Positions 46,967 through 58,876 of a stretch of DNA of 64,000 nucleotides are shown here, one piece after another; the stretch's first letter is position 1; each line of letters opens with the position of its first letter. The stretch is from Aplidium turbinatum (lineage: Eukaryota; Chordata; Ascidiacea; Aplousobranchia; Polyclinidae): contig OU964931.1 of the NCBI GenBank assembly GCA_918807975.1, forward strand, positions 10,054,251 through 10,118,250, in the 5' to 3' direction. The position numbers were made by a program, and so were the translations under genes. The notes under the pieces were generated by a model that saw only the letters and a list, made by a program, of their open reading frames with translations, did not search any database and had not been told where the DNA came from.

Positions 46967-49330
46967 ACCGCGCATGTCGTTGTAATTAGGACTCAACAAT
47001 TTGTCCGCACGTGGAAACAAGCTTCCAATTTATACTGCAACAAAAATACATCTCGGTCACACTTGAGCCAGCACTGCTTGGTATCAAATAGCGATTTTTG
47101 GCTGTTGAGGATGTTATGTTCGCTTTGCTGCAATTCCGTTTCTCGCGCTGGATTTACTCGATTGCGTGGAAGCACTGTATTCAATGGCTGTGTTACTTTC
47201 AGGGCTGGGTACGCCTCTGTGTTAGGTTATTTGTTGCTTTACAAAGCACTCGAAACTGGTTTAGCGCTACCTAGTACGTACAAGAAGCTTTTCCGTACTG
47301 GATGAATTTTAAATGTCTCTATGCAGTTAAATTAAATTCACAAAGAAATTCATTTAACAAGTTCTTTTTATTGTGGTCATTATTACATATTAGCAAGTAG
47401 CAACGACTATTTTTGTCGCGTTTCGTTGAAAACAAAAGCTTCGACGTAAGGATTTGTAATACTTCACCAAAAATTAATTCACCATCAAATACACCAAATT
47501 TCCACTGACAGTGTAAATCACTGACTTATTGCTTGTCAAGCGCACTTGGTTGCTGTGGACAATCTCTTTTGTGTTGCATCGAATTTTTAAACCTGGGTGT
47601 TGTGAATTTGTGGCCCTGATAAAGGCCTTCTGGTCTCGTCAGCGATTGAAATGTTTACCCAACGTCCAATTACGTTGGGTGTGCACAAAATACGTTAGCC
47701 CTCACTTTCTGTGAACTTTGCTTTCACTCGCTTTGAACCCTTTTATTTGCTCTGGTTATTTCAAGCTGGTTTTGACTAAAACGAGGTTGTTTTGCTAACA
47801 TTTTGTCACTTCCAGTCGGAAAATCAGTTTTTTTTAGCATTGAACGAACGTCTGCAGACGTTGTTTAATGTTAAATAAGACTGATTTGCTGTAACTTGTG
47901 TTGAGATTCACTGTCCTGTTTGCCATTTGCAAAAAAATGCGCCATAGGAACGTTTACGTTCTGTTTTCATTAAAATTACCATGATACTTGGTAAGTTGTA
48001 CCAGACTTCATTTCATCCTTAAGTGCCTAGATATGTCAATGAAAGAAGATGGAAATCGGAGTTCAAATACAGTACATGAAAATTCATTCTTTGTGTGATT
48101 GGCTAAGTTAAGTGTTTTACATAGTCAAAAGGTTAAGGGCTGAAATTGAAAAAAGTATATATATGTAGTCAATTGGTCATGTAATTAAGCTTTTAAAACA
48201 AACGGGATAAGTTATTGGCACCTTGCCAGCAAATCTATCCTCTTTTTACTATGATTATTTTCTTCCTGCCTTGTGTTATAAGATTTATTGCGACAGCGTG
48301 GAAGTAATTGAACCTGAAGGAAATAACGTTGCTTTTATTTTGATACAAAAATGAAACTTCACAGAAAAACTTATTTTGAATAGAAATTATTTTTCTTTCA
48401 AACATCCCAGCTGGCACAGGTTGACTAGTTTTTAACCGCTTTTTAGAAAAGATTTTTGGAAAGGTATCAAGGTATGCGAAGCGAAGGTATCAAGGTATGC
48501 GAAGCGAAGGTATCAAGCTATTGTATTGCTCACTCACCCAAAACAAACACTGAAAATTTTGCAACTAAAATTAACTCGGCTTTAAAAGTAACTTTGAAAC
48601 AAAAGTCGTCATCCGGTGACAGAATGACGTATGTCCTATGTGTCATTATTTAAAGCGGCCTGCAGTTTGAAGCTTCCAGTTCGGCAAAGGTGCACAGCGG
48701 CTGCTAAATTGGTCGTATTTATGTTTGTAAAGGAGTTCTGGCTATTTTCGGCCGGTAACAAGTTAAACTTGGTAATTTAAAAAGCTTAATATGGAACACT
48801 TCATACGGTAATAATTTCGGAAATGAAAATATTGTTGAAATAAAATATCCCAAAATGAAACGCAAAGAGTGCAACCATACGTTGGGCAATTCGTTACAAG
48901 CTTCATCCTTTTCATTGTTGTAGCAACGTTTTTTTATGAACTACTTAATCCGATAAAAATAATCACTGTTTCAGATCGCTTACATTGTTTGCGATCTCAC
49001 GCGTGTGACACATATTCAGGCTGGAGTAGTCAATAATGCTGTATATCACAATAGACGCTCGAAAATATGCCAATGATCAATTAGCAGAACGAAACATTCA
49101 TCGGTGATGTGAGAGGTGACGAATTAGGCGAACTACCATGCAAAATTTAGGATTTCCGATGGGATTGACAAAAATGTTACAAATTAATTAAGCGAATTAC
49201 ACTAATTTGAATTGCGATAAAAGGAGGCAGGCAGCCCTATAAACATTGGTCGTGAAAAACACGTGAAATTCTGAGGAAACTGGTGTAATACACGTGTATT
49301 TCTCGTGTTTTTACGAACCAATGTTTATGG
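46967..49330. other. Intergenic, downstream of 4E-BP
   Basis: No second gene recognised. It contains the short tandem repeat at 48462-48515. The rest is AT-rich with no clear element ends. Confidence 0.35.
48462..48515. repeat. Short tandem repeat, ~23-bp unit, 2.3 copies
   Basis: The unit GGTATCAAGGTATGCGAAGC plus GAA is repeated twice and begins a third time. The unit itself contains two GGTAT words. It looks like a local minisatellite. Confidence 0.8.
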
Positions 49331-49331
49331 G

Positions 49332-49766
49332 GAGTGGCGTAGTCAAGGGGGGGGGGGGGGGGGGTTACAACCCCCTCCTTTGGCACGCGTGTGACGTCAC
49401 GATATTTAGAATGATACTTTCAGTCAAAAAAAAAAAATGCCTAAATTTAAACAAAATTGCATTAAAAGAGCGAGTTTTGCCAATACCAAACATTCAAACA
49501 TCTCAGCCAGGAATTAGCAACAAGAAAACAAAGAGGCTTAGCTTTGTTTCTGAAAAATGCCGAAGAAAACATGATCTTATCCTTTTGCAGTGCCACCGGA
49601 CAGCGCTATTTTACAAGAATATTCATACCCACATTTTTGTTGAAAATGCTCTCTGAATGCACCAAATTCAAAGTAATTTTTTTAAATTTTCTGGGGGAGA
49701 CCCCCCAGACCTCCCACCGCTCGGTCGTCAACCCCCCCCCTTTTAAAATTCCTGGCTACGCTGCTG
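49332..49766. mobile_element. hAT-like MITE, deleted relative of 52490-53301
   Basis: It starts AGTGGCGTAGTCAAGGG, continues into an 18-base G run, and ends GGCTACGCTGCTG. From about 49460 to 49740 it matches 52950-53275 closely (ACATGATCTTATCCTTTTGC, GCCACCGGACAGC, TTTTCTGGGGGAG). Its 5' part is shorter. A target duplication is not evident. Frames across it are not genes. Confidence 0.75.
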
Positions 49767-51187
49767 GAGGCAGGTAATACTGAAACATTGGGCAGCAGAT
49801 GATAGTGTCAGTAATAAGGGGTGAAGACCTGACCATATGTTTTCGATTACTCAGCGGATTTAGTTCGCCAATCCGCCCCTAGAAAGAGGTTGAAGAAAAT
49901 GACGTGATGAGGTTATTTGAACAGTCACCAACGTCTGGTTTTATTTACTCGATTTGTGTGGACAGGCTTTGTAAATTAGGTCAAAATAAAGTTTCCTTTC
50001 ATCGAAATTTATGCTTTTTTTTAAAAACTGTTACCGGTACCAGAAAATGCGAATTGGCGACTAACTACTTCTCTCTGAGGGTGGCTTTAACTTACCCATT
50101 TTTCTGGAACAAAACTTGAGTATAAATTGCCTTTTCACCAAATTTACGCATCAGAATTTCAGACAGCTATGCATCTGTTGACTCCAAATGAAAATCTATT
50201 AAGATTTTCAGTTATTCTGATTGGTCAGTATCTGCACTCCATGGAATGAATGTAAATGACAAGGAAGCCATTAGCTGTCTCTACAATGTGTATATTAGAC
50301 TTTGCACGCGCTTTTTGCAAACTAAATGTCAACATACCATCAACCAATGTGCAAATAATTTTGTTGCTGCTGCTGTGGGAATAGCTGGCCGTTCGTGCCT
50401 GCAAACGAGCTATGTGTTGCAATGTCTGCAAACCTGTTACGTAATGCTGCATTTCTTGAAACTTTAACTCTGTTTTTTAAATGTCACCTTCAATAGGCTA
50501 ATAAGCAGTGGCGCCGGCAGGGGGGGGGGGGGGGGGCAGGCGGGGCAGCTGCCTCCCCAATGTTTTGGGCATCATCTTTTTTTATTTTTTATTAATACAT
50601 ATTGATATATTTATTTTAATATTTGGATCCCAACCTCAAGTAAGTCAACTCAAGTTGCAAGGGGGGAAGTAAAAGCTCTCTCTTTAAAAAAGTATGGAAA
50701 ACCTTGATGACTAAATTGTACAGTAGATAAAAATATTTTCTACAGAGGCAAAGATATAGACTTTTTAAAGTTTTAACTAACATCACATTGATGTAGAAAA
50801 ATAACAACCTGTTAAATTTTTGATACCTCACACTCCCATGACTTCTTCCGCGCGCATTTTGGCATTGGTTGCTTGCAGTGATCCTTTCACTTAAACAAAA
50901 CGTTTTGTTTCAGCAGTTTTGAGTTGTTCGATTCTTTAGTTGTAAAGGAGACTCAATTTCTCCAATATTTATCATTTATGTTTCTTCTTTAATCTCAGCA
51001 GAGTGTAAAACTTGTAAAAGTTTGTCATCCATACGACGTCATAAATGAAATTATATCTCAAATCGGCGTAATGACGTGACATCATCTAAACATTTTACCG
51101 AATAAAAACTTAACAAATTCGATTGTCAAAAGTGGTTTGGTGGTGGTAAATATTACGTAATAAAAAAAATGTGATAAAGTTGGAAGA

Positions 51188-52360
51188 CATTACGTCATGT
51201 ATTTTCAATACAAATTGAAGTTTAAAATTTATTCTTTTGTTCATAGTCGTAATCCACCTTCAAAGCGGTACTACAAAGAACAATTTTCGATAAGGGGGGC
51301 ATCAAGAATAAGTCGACATGACTTTTATGCCTTAGAAGGTTGGGCTCCTGGAGTCTTGCTCAGTTTGGGGGGGGGGGGGGGGGGCTGTCAATTCTTCTTA
51401 TACTTTAGGAGTGATATCTCTGTTATTTTGGCACGGTTTCAAAATTTGGGATTCACTTTGTAAAATTATTCACGCTGAGCATATCCGAAAATTAAAACTA
51501 TTATGTGAATTTTAGAACTGCTCATATACGTTGAAATGTTGAGGTCACTTATGAGTGTAATTTGTAGCGTGAGTTTACACATTATTTTTTGGTAGAGTAA
51601 TGAAGAACGTGCATTGTAATGTTGTGATTAATTTTTTTTACATTATTTTACATACAGCCAATGCCCTTCACGCTGTGAAACAGTTAGGATTAACGAGACA
51701 TGGGCCAAATTAATTACTTTTATCCAGCTGATGGGAAAATGTTTTACAATAGAATATGAAATATTTCAGAGGATGTGCTGAGAAATGCCTTATATCTTTC
51801 AATTTATAACCTTTATTTGCTCAAAATTTCAGCTCAATAGAGGTGAATAAAAGTTAGGAAAAGTCAAGAAATCTCGTAGTCGCAGCCTCAGTGGTTTTAG
51901 AGATACAACTGTTGATACAAAAAAGTTGAATTGGCAGCCCCCCCCCAACCTTCAAAGGATTTGCATTGAGTCAACAGATCTATACCTTAAGGTTTACGTC
52001 AGCTCCGGAGATCAGTAAAATATAAGGTTGTCATCTTCAGTGCAACAAGACCATTGATTGATTGGTTTAGTGAGGATTCGTACTCCCATTGCTTTCATTT
52101 TGAGTGATCATACTGATTTTCAATTTATTCCTACAAGACGTTACGTAATGAAAAAATATATAACTAAGGTTGGAAGACATTACGTCATGTCTTTTCAATT
52201 CAACATGAAGTTTAAAATTTATTCTTTTGTTCATAGTCGTAATCCTCCTTCAAAGAGGTAATACAAAGCACAATTTTCGATAAGGGGCATCAAGAATATG
52301 TCGACATGACTTTTAAGGTTTACGTCAGCTCAGGAGATCAGTAAAATATAAGGTTCTCAT
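51188..52360. repeat. Internal direct duplications inside the hAT-like element
   Basis: Block 1, at 51188-51332 and 52169-52314, shares TTTAAAATTTATTCTTTTGT, ACAATTTTCGATAAGGGG and GTCGACATGACTTTT. Block 2, at 51989-52034 and 52316-52360, shares AAGGTTTACGTCAGCTC and GGAGATCAGTAAAATATAAG. In the right copy the two blocks are adjacent, while on the left they are ~650 bp apart. A rearranged or recombined element would explain this. Confidence 0.8.
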
Positions 52361-52489
52361 TGTCGTGATTGTAAGACGCGGGAACTTTTTTCTCTAAAAA
52401 ACAGATTCCCTGGAAGCTAAACATTTTTTCCAGCCCTGGTAGAAAACAAGAAAAATTAAATAATATACCCTGTCTTGCATGTCTTGCAC

Positions 52490-53301
52490 CAGTGGCGTAG
52501 CCAAGGGAGGAGGGTTCGGGGGTTTCAAATTGAATTTACGGATGTTAATACATTGTTTACAAGAAAAGTTTTAGCCTATGATGTAATTTCTCGTCAAACT
52601 GTGCAAGGATGCAAGCCATCTGCAACTGCTGAGATCGCTTGTTCGATCTAGATTAACATCTAAACAGCGATTCGTAATACAAAACTTGAATATATCAGAA
52701 ATAGCCTAATGTAACTTCATTGTCTCAAAGCTTTTTGTTTGACACTCATCAAGATGTATGACCTCTATGACGTTACATTTTCTAAACTTTGGGTTGACTT
52801 CAGAGCATAAAAGTTAGTGACTTACCTGAATAAGATCTTTTTTGAATCAACCAAGGAGAAAATTGATAAATAATAAAACTGTAATAATCTCGCAAAAAAA
52901 GCAATCAACCTATGTCTCTAAAACAAAGTTTGCCTAATTTTAAACGAAACTGCATTAAAAGAGCGAGTTTTGCCAATACCAAACATTCAAATATCTCAGT
53001 CTGAAATTAGCAACAAGAAATCATAGAGACTTAGCTTTATTTCCGAAAAATGCCGAAGAAAACATGATCTTATCCTTTTGCTATGCCACCGGACAGCACC
53101 ATTTTACAGAAATATTTATACCCACAATTTTGTTGAAAATGCTCTCAGAATGCACCAAACTGAAAGTAATTTTTCAAAATTTTCTGGGGGAGGCCCCCCC
53201 AGACCCCCCGCCGCTAAGTGTCGCCTTCGGCGAACACGCCATCGGGCTTCGCCCGCCGGCTGTCAACACCCCCCCTTTCAAAATTTTTGACTATGCTACT
53301 G
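52490..53301. mobile_element. hAT-like MITE nested in 50506-53356
   Basis: Starts CAGTGGCGTAGCCAAGGG and ends TTTTGACTATGCTACTG; the ends are imperfect inverted repeats. A perfect 8-bp duplication TCTTGCAC flanks it (52482-52489 and 53302-53309). It is 812 bp with a C/G-rich 3' patch (GGCCCCCCCAGACCCCCC). It is younger than the element it lies in. Confidence 0.87.
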
Positions 53302-53435
53302 TCTTGCACTGTCAATATTTTGCCCCTCCAATGTTGAAGGTCTGGCGGCGCCACTGCTAATAAATAAAACATGTCAACATTTAACATGCCCAGTATGAGA
53401 AGAAAACTTTACTAACCATATGGGTAGGCTACAGT

Positions 53436-53980
53436 CTGTAGCGCACCCAGCATGGCCTGGGGCACCTGCACCCTCTGCCTCCCCTAAATCCCGGCCTGTA
53501 TAAAACTGTATACGACATTTTAGCAGAGAGACAAAGACGTCTGGGGCTTTAGTTGAAAATACGAACTAATTTTAAATGATTTATACGTAGGAAAATGTCC
53601 ACGTCAAATTTACTTTTTGCAAAATTAGTGTTTTGTTTCAAACTGTTTTCGTGCTAGTTGTTGTTTTCGCCTTAATTTGTGTTTGCAAACAGAAAGTTAA
53701 TTCTATTTTGTTATACATGACGAAAAAGTCGAGATCTATAGAAGATTGCGAGAGTGAACGTAGAGATGAGGATGCATGGGGTTTACTAGGCCAACTTTTA
53801 ATCTAAATGAGAGAGCGACTCCTGATGTATTGGCAACCGGTGGGTTGTGGGCCGTGAGTGCCTTTAATATTAATCAAAGAGATGGGCGTTGGCCTATTGT
53901 CACTGTCACTATTGTCGCAAATCACTCGGCCGTCATTTCTGAATTAGCCCCCCTAAGTTTTTTTTCTGGGTGCGCTACTG
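53436..53980. mobile_element. Putative hAT-like MITE
   Basis: CTGTAGCGCACCCAG at the left and CTGGGTGCGCTACTG at the right are inverted repeats with one mismatch over 15 bases, with GC-rich subterminal sequence. No target duplication is visible, so limits are uncertain. Confidence 0.45.
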
Positions 53981-54474
53981 CCAAGCAACACCTACGTTTG
54001 CAATACTTTTACTGTGCTTTTTTTCATCTAAATTGATTGCTTGGCTTGTATTAAAAATACAATAGCGACTACATTTTTGCTGGCCTTAAGAAGTAAGAAA
54101 GAATGATGAAATAAAAGAAGTAGCCTAGACCTAGAGTTTTGCATGCAGCGGAAAACTGTGAATTATAGTTCCTGATTGCAGTCAATGCTTTATAGATTAC
54201 ATGGGCCAATAGTATAGACTGCTTCCCAATAGTCTACCCTGAATTTGACTGCAGGCATTCAACCTTGGACTGAAAAGCTTCTGACAGTCTTGCATACTTC
54301 TAGTTTTAAGGGACAGTCAGTCACAGACAGACTATTTTGTAAAATATTTTGGTATCAAGAACTTGGTTCTACCATTGAATCTTCAAGAGTTTTTGGAGGC
54401 AGGAAAGGTTAAAGTGATTCACCTGCCTTTCGTGTCGCTTATGAAAAGTCAAGGCCTCACTTGCATAAATAAGG
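53981..54474. other. Non-coding stretch
   Basis: No gene or element recognised. Confidence 0.35.
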
Positions 54475-54755
54475 GTTGGTCAGAAATGAACTTTCTGCAA
54501 GATCAAGCCGCGCTGGTTTGAATATCGATGTGCGAGCTTGAGCAACGTATTTCAAGGAATGTTCTCCATTCAGCGGCACCTGGTGGGTGGCATAATTTAC
54601 AGCCAGCAATACTTCAAACGGAAACTTTACTCTGCCAGTCCCGATAACCCGGCCTTCGTTAATTAGTGGTTCAAAAGTAGGCTATACGAATGTACCAGGA
54701 TTAAAGTCTCAAAAGTTCTCATTTCGAATATGAAGATTCAAACAATCAAAAATAA
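54475..54755 (+). mobile_element. tRNA-derived SINE, copy D (family 1), 5' decayed
   Basis: The B-box region is degraded (GGTTTGAATATC). The body is recognisable: GAGCTTGAGCAACGTATTTC, CTCCATTCAGCGGCACCT, GGAAACTTTACTCTGCCAG and the tail AAGATTCAAACAATCAAAAA. The A-box part is not seen, so it is truncated or strongly mutated. Confidence 0.75.
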
Positions 54756-56369
54756 TAAACACACATGAATAGGACTAGCCCCTGGATTTTAATGACTGGA
54801 AGCTGAGGATCGGCCTTGTCAGATCCCCGTCCTATCTCAATATCCTGGTTATGAGACGAAAAAAAAAACAAAACTGGAAGAGGACACACATAAAACTAAG
54901 TAACTCAGATGAATTTCAACATTTTATTTAGAGACATTAAAAATAATCAATGCAAAGAATAGCCTACATGTTTTTTACACAGAGTCTACTGGGTTCTCGT
55001 AAAACGTGGATGTGTGAAAACAAATTAAATTTCTCAATATTAATTAAAAGTACAAGCTATAGCCCACTTATACGCTGACACAAGAAATAAAGCATTTTGC
55101 TCGGACATGGTAGCCTAATCAGCATTGAAGGAGGGATTCGTGGAGACTTTTATTCACAGGCCTTGCCTGCAGCTTAAAATTTTCACTGGGAGCTGATCTG
55201 TCAGCTGCTAAAATCTCTAGGATAATTAAGTTGATAATTTGAGTGGTGGTTGAGTACAGAGCCGTGTTAACCACCCCTTGGCCAGGGGGGCCCACAACTG
55301 ATTAGGAGCTTACTCATTTTAGTCTGTCTAATGTCTTTTGATAATGTCTAAATGGACAAAATTAAGTTATGAAAGTGCAGTACGAACAGCTTATGGTCGA
55401 GAACAATGGCGCATTCCAACCCTCAATACAAGGAAGGAACATACAGTATAAAGCTGATGAATGTCTTTTGACTGTTTAAAAAATAAAAATACTACAAAAG
55501 CTCGATATAACCAATGGTTAGCCTAATTAAATTATGCAAGGCCGTATTTACTGCTTTCCAATTCCAACTCCCTGACAGGGAGCCTACTCTTCAGTCTGAC
55601 GCATAGTGGCATAACCACAGTGCAAATGTTGCAAGTTTGAAAAAAATTTGAAAACTCTGATGTAAGAGTTTTGTTGACATGTCGCGCTTCACTGAGCTTA
55701 AGCTTAAGTCACTTCATCCAATGATCCATGGCCATTGAACATGATAAGCCGAACTACCGTAGTTCATGTCTTGTTGTGTCAGCTTGTGTTTATGGCTGGG
55801 GTTTATCCCAAATTGAAGAAATATTAAGGCCGTTGGGGAAAATTTTAGAATTGGGATAATTTTGATCTTTCACAATAAAGAAAGGTACGATCAAGCCTGA
55901 CAGAAGCACCATTTTTGAGGGCGAAGACCTTTTTTCTCAGGATAATGCATTGCTGAGTAAGCTGCTCGATGTTTGATCTAATCACAGTCAATCACAAATA
56001 GCTGCTGCCCAGTAGCTTGTCGTCAGAATAAACTCAACATTAATGCGGCAAGGTATTAACAGATAGAAGGAAAGAAGAAAAATATAAAATTTTGGCTCAT
56101 TTTTGTGGAGTAATTTCAGGCTCACGAAGTACCGATAGTTTCAATGCATAGGCTCTACGGTACTTTCTTTTTGGCGGCATAAGTTTGGATCAATAGTTTT
56201 AATAACCATGTTTCTAAGGCTCCATGAAGGAATATAGCTAGAATGGCTCTGGTAAGAATGGAAAGTATTTCAAGTCTAAAGTTTAATGCACAGTCTTTAT
56301 TGCTAAGCAGGTGTTGTCCAATTGCAGAGTCACTAGGTGTGTTTTTGTACATTATCTGAATTTATTAAA
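54756..56369. other. Non-coding stretch
   Basis: No convincing gene. A patch near 55255-55310 (GAGCCGTGTTAACCACCCC, GGCCAGGGGGGCCC) looks like a decayed hAT terminus without a partner. Confidence 0.35.
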
Positions 56370-56606
56370 TAATAATAATAATAATAATAAATATTTGATG
56401 TTGTAAGCACCGAGGTGCTTTTTCATAATTCTGATATACATAACGCGTTTGCTGTTAATTAGGTTAACAGCTAGTTTAATAACTAATAACTCTAACCGTC
56501 AATAACATCTGATAACATATATAAACTTTTAGAAGACATATTAGTGGGACCAGAAAATAATACGGTGATATATACATGAAAAATACATACACAATAGTAC
56601 TGTCAC

Positions 56607-58256
56607 TTAATACATAACATCATAAGATGATTTCAAGGTAAATTTCAATGGATCGCTGCTCCAGTGCTTGTCAAGCCTTGCCTTGAATGCATTCAAGCTA
56701 AGTGCACTTATGACTGTTGGTGGTAAATTATTCCAGGCATTTACTACACGCACTGTGAAAAAGTTGCTTCTCAGCCTTGACATAGTTTGTGGCTTATACA
56801 ATTTTAAGTTATGGCCTCTTGTATCATAGGTATTTGGATTCATTTGAAATAATACAGTATAATTTACATCATAAAAACCATTTAAATATTTATACACTTG
56901 AATAATATCATGGCGAAGACGTCGGAATGCTAGAGTAGGCAAGTTTAATTTTTCTAATCTTTCAGAATATGACAAATGCCTTAATCCAGGAACCAATTTG
57001 GTTGCACGCCTTTGAACATTTTCTACTACAGCTACAGAGTACTTATATGTTGGGAACCAGATCAAATTATTGTATTCCAAAATTGGACGAATTAATGCAT
57101 TAAAAAGAGTGACAAATACTGTGGTATCAAAATTAGATATAGAACGTCGAATCAGTCCTACCATACTGTTAGCTCTAGAAACCATTTTTTCTATGTGTTT
57201 TCTGAATGATAAGTCCTGATCAATAACTACACCAAGGTCCTTGTAGTCACTCACAAATGTCAATTCCTTTCTTGAGTTGTCAGTATAGTCTTGAATCATG
57301 GTATACTTGAATGTTGGTGGGTTTTTTCCCATTCTTAAAATACAGGACTTTTCTGGGTGGAATTTCAATTTCCATTTTCTGGACCACTCATTCAGTGCAT
57401 CAAGATCATTCTGCAGTTTTAAACAGTCACTTCTGTTCGTTATTTTTTGATATATTTTTGTGTCGTCTGCAAATAACTTAATATTACATTTTACACTTTC
57501 GGTCATGTCATTAATATAACATGCAAATAATGTTGGTCCCAATACACTTCCCTGCGGCACACCACTTTTAACACTTCTCCAATCTGAGTAGTGTCTATTC
57601 ACAACAACTCTTTGCTTTCTTGATGTGAGAAAAGATTTTATCCACTGCAGTACAAACTTTTCTATGCCATATGCCTCAAGCTTTGTCAACAACCTTTTAT
57701 GAGGCACAGTGTCAAATGCTTTCTTTATGTCCATAAAAGCAACATCTACATTACCACCTTGGCCCAAAATTTCAGTCCAGTTGTCTAGTGCTTCAACTTG
57801 TTGAGTCATACATGACCTACCAAGCATGAAACCATGTTGGTGTTGAGAGAAAAATCCATTTTTTGTCATGTGCAGTGTAATTTGATTTCTCACAAGTGAT
57901 TCCAGAATTTTACCAACTACTGAAGTGAGACTAATTGGTCTGTAATTTAATGGACAATGCCTGTCACCCCCCTTGAAGATGGCTGTTACGTTAGCTTGTT
58001 TCCATTCATCTGGAAGTTGTCCTGTTTTCAATGATTGATTAAATATTTTTTGTAAGTGATGGGTGATTTGACACCAAGCTTCCTTTAACAGTCTGGGATG
58101 CACTGCGTCAGGTCCCATCGCTTTGTTAACATTAAGTGCTTTGAGTTCAGCTCTTACTTGCTCAATAGTTATATGGATTGTTTCCATCTCATGAGTGAGT
58201 GATTTAGTGCTGAATGAAGGAAAATCTCTTTCATTCCTATTGTCCTTGAGCTTCAT
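56607..58256 (-). pseudogene. LINE ORF2, reverse transcriptase domain (open)
   Basis: A 549-residue open frame. Conserved RT blocks are in order: NKAMGPDAVHPRLLKEA; LNYRPISLTSVVGKILESLV; DVAFMDIKKAFDTVPH, with the first catalytic Asp; GVPQGSVLGPTLFACYIN; and IKLFADDTKIYQ, with the catalytic FADD box. A C-terminal Cys-poor region continues to SSYDVMY. The RT core looks intact, but it is out of frame with the upstream endonuclease and linker pieces. It primes on nicked target DNA in active relatives. Confidence 0.93.
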
Positions 58257-58872
58257 TTACAAATACACCACAAAAGGCACTATTCAGTTCAGCAGCTTTG
58301 AGACCATCAGAATCTGTTCTTCCATAAGCAGTGTCGATGTCTGCAACACCTTCTTGATACCTTGTTTTAGATTTTACATAGTTCCAGAAACCTTTGGGAT
58401 TACAAGATATATTGGCTGCTAGAGTTTTTTCATAATTTTTAACTGCATTACGTATGACTTTTGTACAGGCATTTCTCTTTTTGCAGTAAAATCTGTAATC
58501 TTCATTTGTTCTTGATTTTAGCCATTTTCTGTATATATGTCTTATGTTTTGCTTGTATTGCAGTTTGGGCTTGATTGCAGTACCATTTTGGCCTTTGTCA
58601 TTTTTCAGATATCTTGACATGAGGTACAAATTTGTTACGAGCCTCAAATATTTTATTCTTGAATTTTTCCCACATCTCTGGTACCGGTATGTCTAAAGTA
58701 TCACTCAGTATTTGATCCCAGTCCACTTTTTCTAAGTTTTCCCTTAAACCATTAAAGTCTCCTTTGGAATAATTGTAGAACCAGTTAGACATTGTGGTGG
58801 TGGTTTTCTGCAAATGCAAGTCAAACATTATTGTGGCATGATCACTTTTAGCTATTGGGGAACCTGGGTCTG
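58237..58872 (-). pseudogene. LINE ORF2 linker and end of endonuclease
   Basis: Pieces in two frames (58828-58598 and 58647-58237). The first begins after KSDHATIMFDLHLQ, whose SDH is the last catalytic motif of the APE-type endonuclease. It continues with VDWDQILSDTLDIPVPEMWE. The second carries YRKWLKSRTNEDYRFYCKKR and NPKGFWNYVKSKTR, a typical EN-RT linker. A frameshift separates them, and another separates the second from the RT frame. Confidence 0.85.
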
Positions 58873-58876
58873 CTAC

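Larger units (their letters stand above)
50506..53356. mobile_element. Larger non-autonomous hAT-like element with a nested MITE
   Basis: Ends CAGTGGCGCCGGCAGGGG and GGCGGCGCCACTG are inverted. Flanking 8-mers CTAATAAG (50498-50505) and CTAATAAA (53357-53364) differ at one base, fitting an 8-bp duplication. The body holds internal direct duplications and no recognisable transposase. The MITE 52490-53301 sits inside it with its own duplication. Confidence 0.78.

Noticed and set aside
56607-58256. Host reverse-transcriptase-like or telomerase gene
   Set aside because: Flanked by LINE ORF1, endonuclease and 3' tail, with a sister truncated copy in the window. It is an ordinary LINE despite the nearby telomere-like array.
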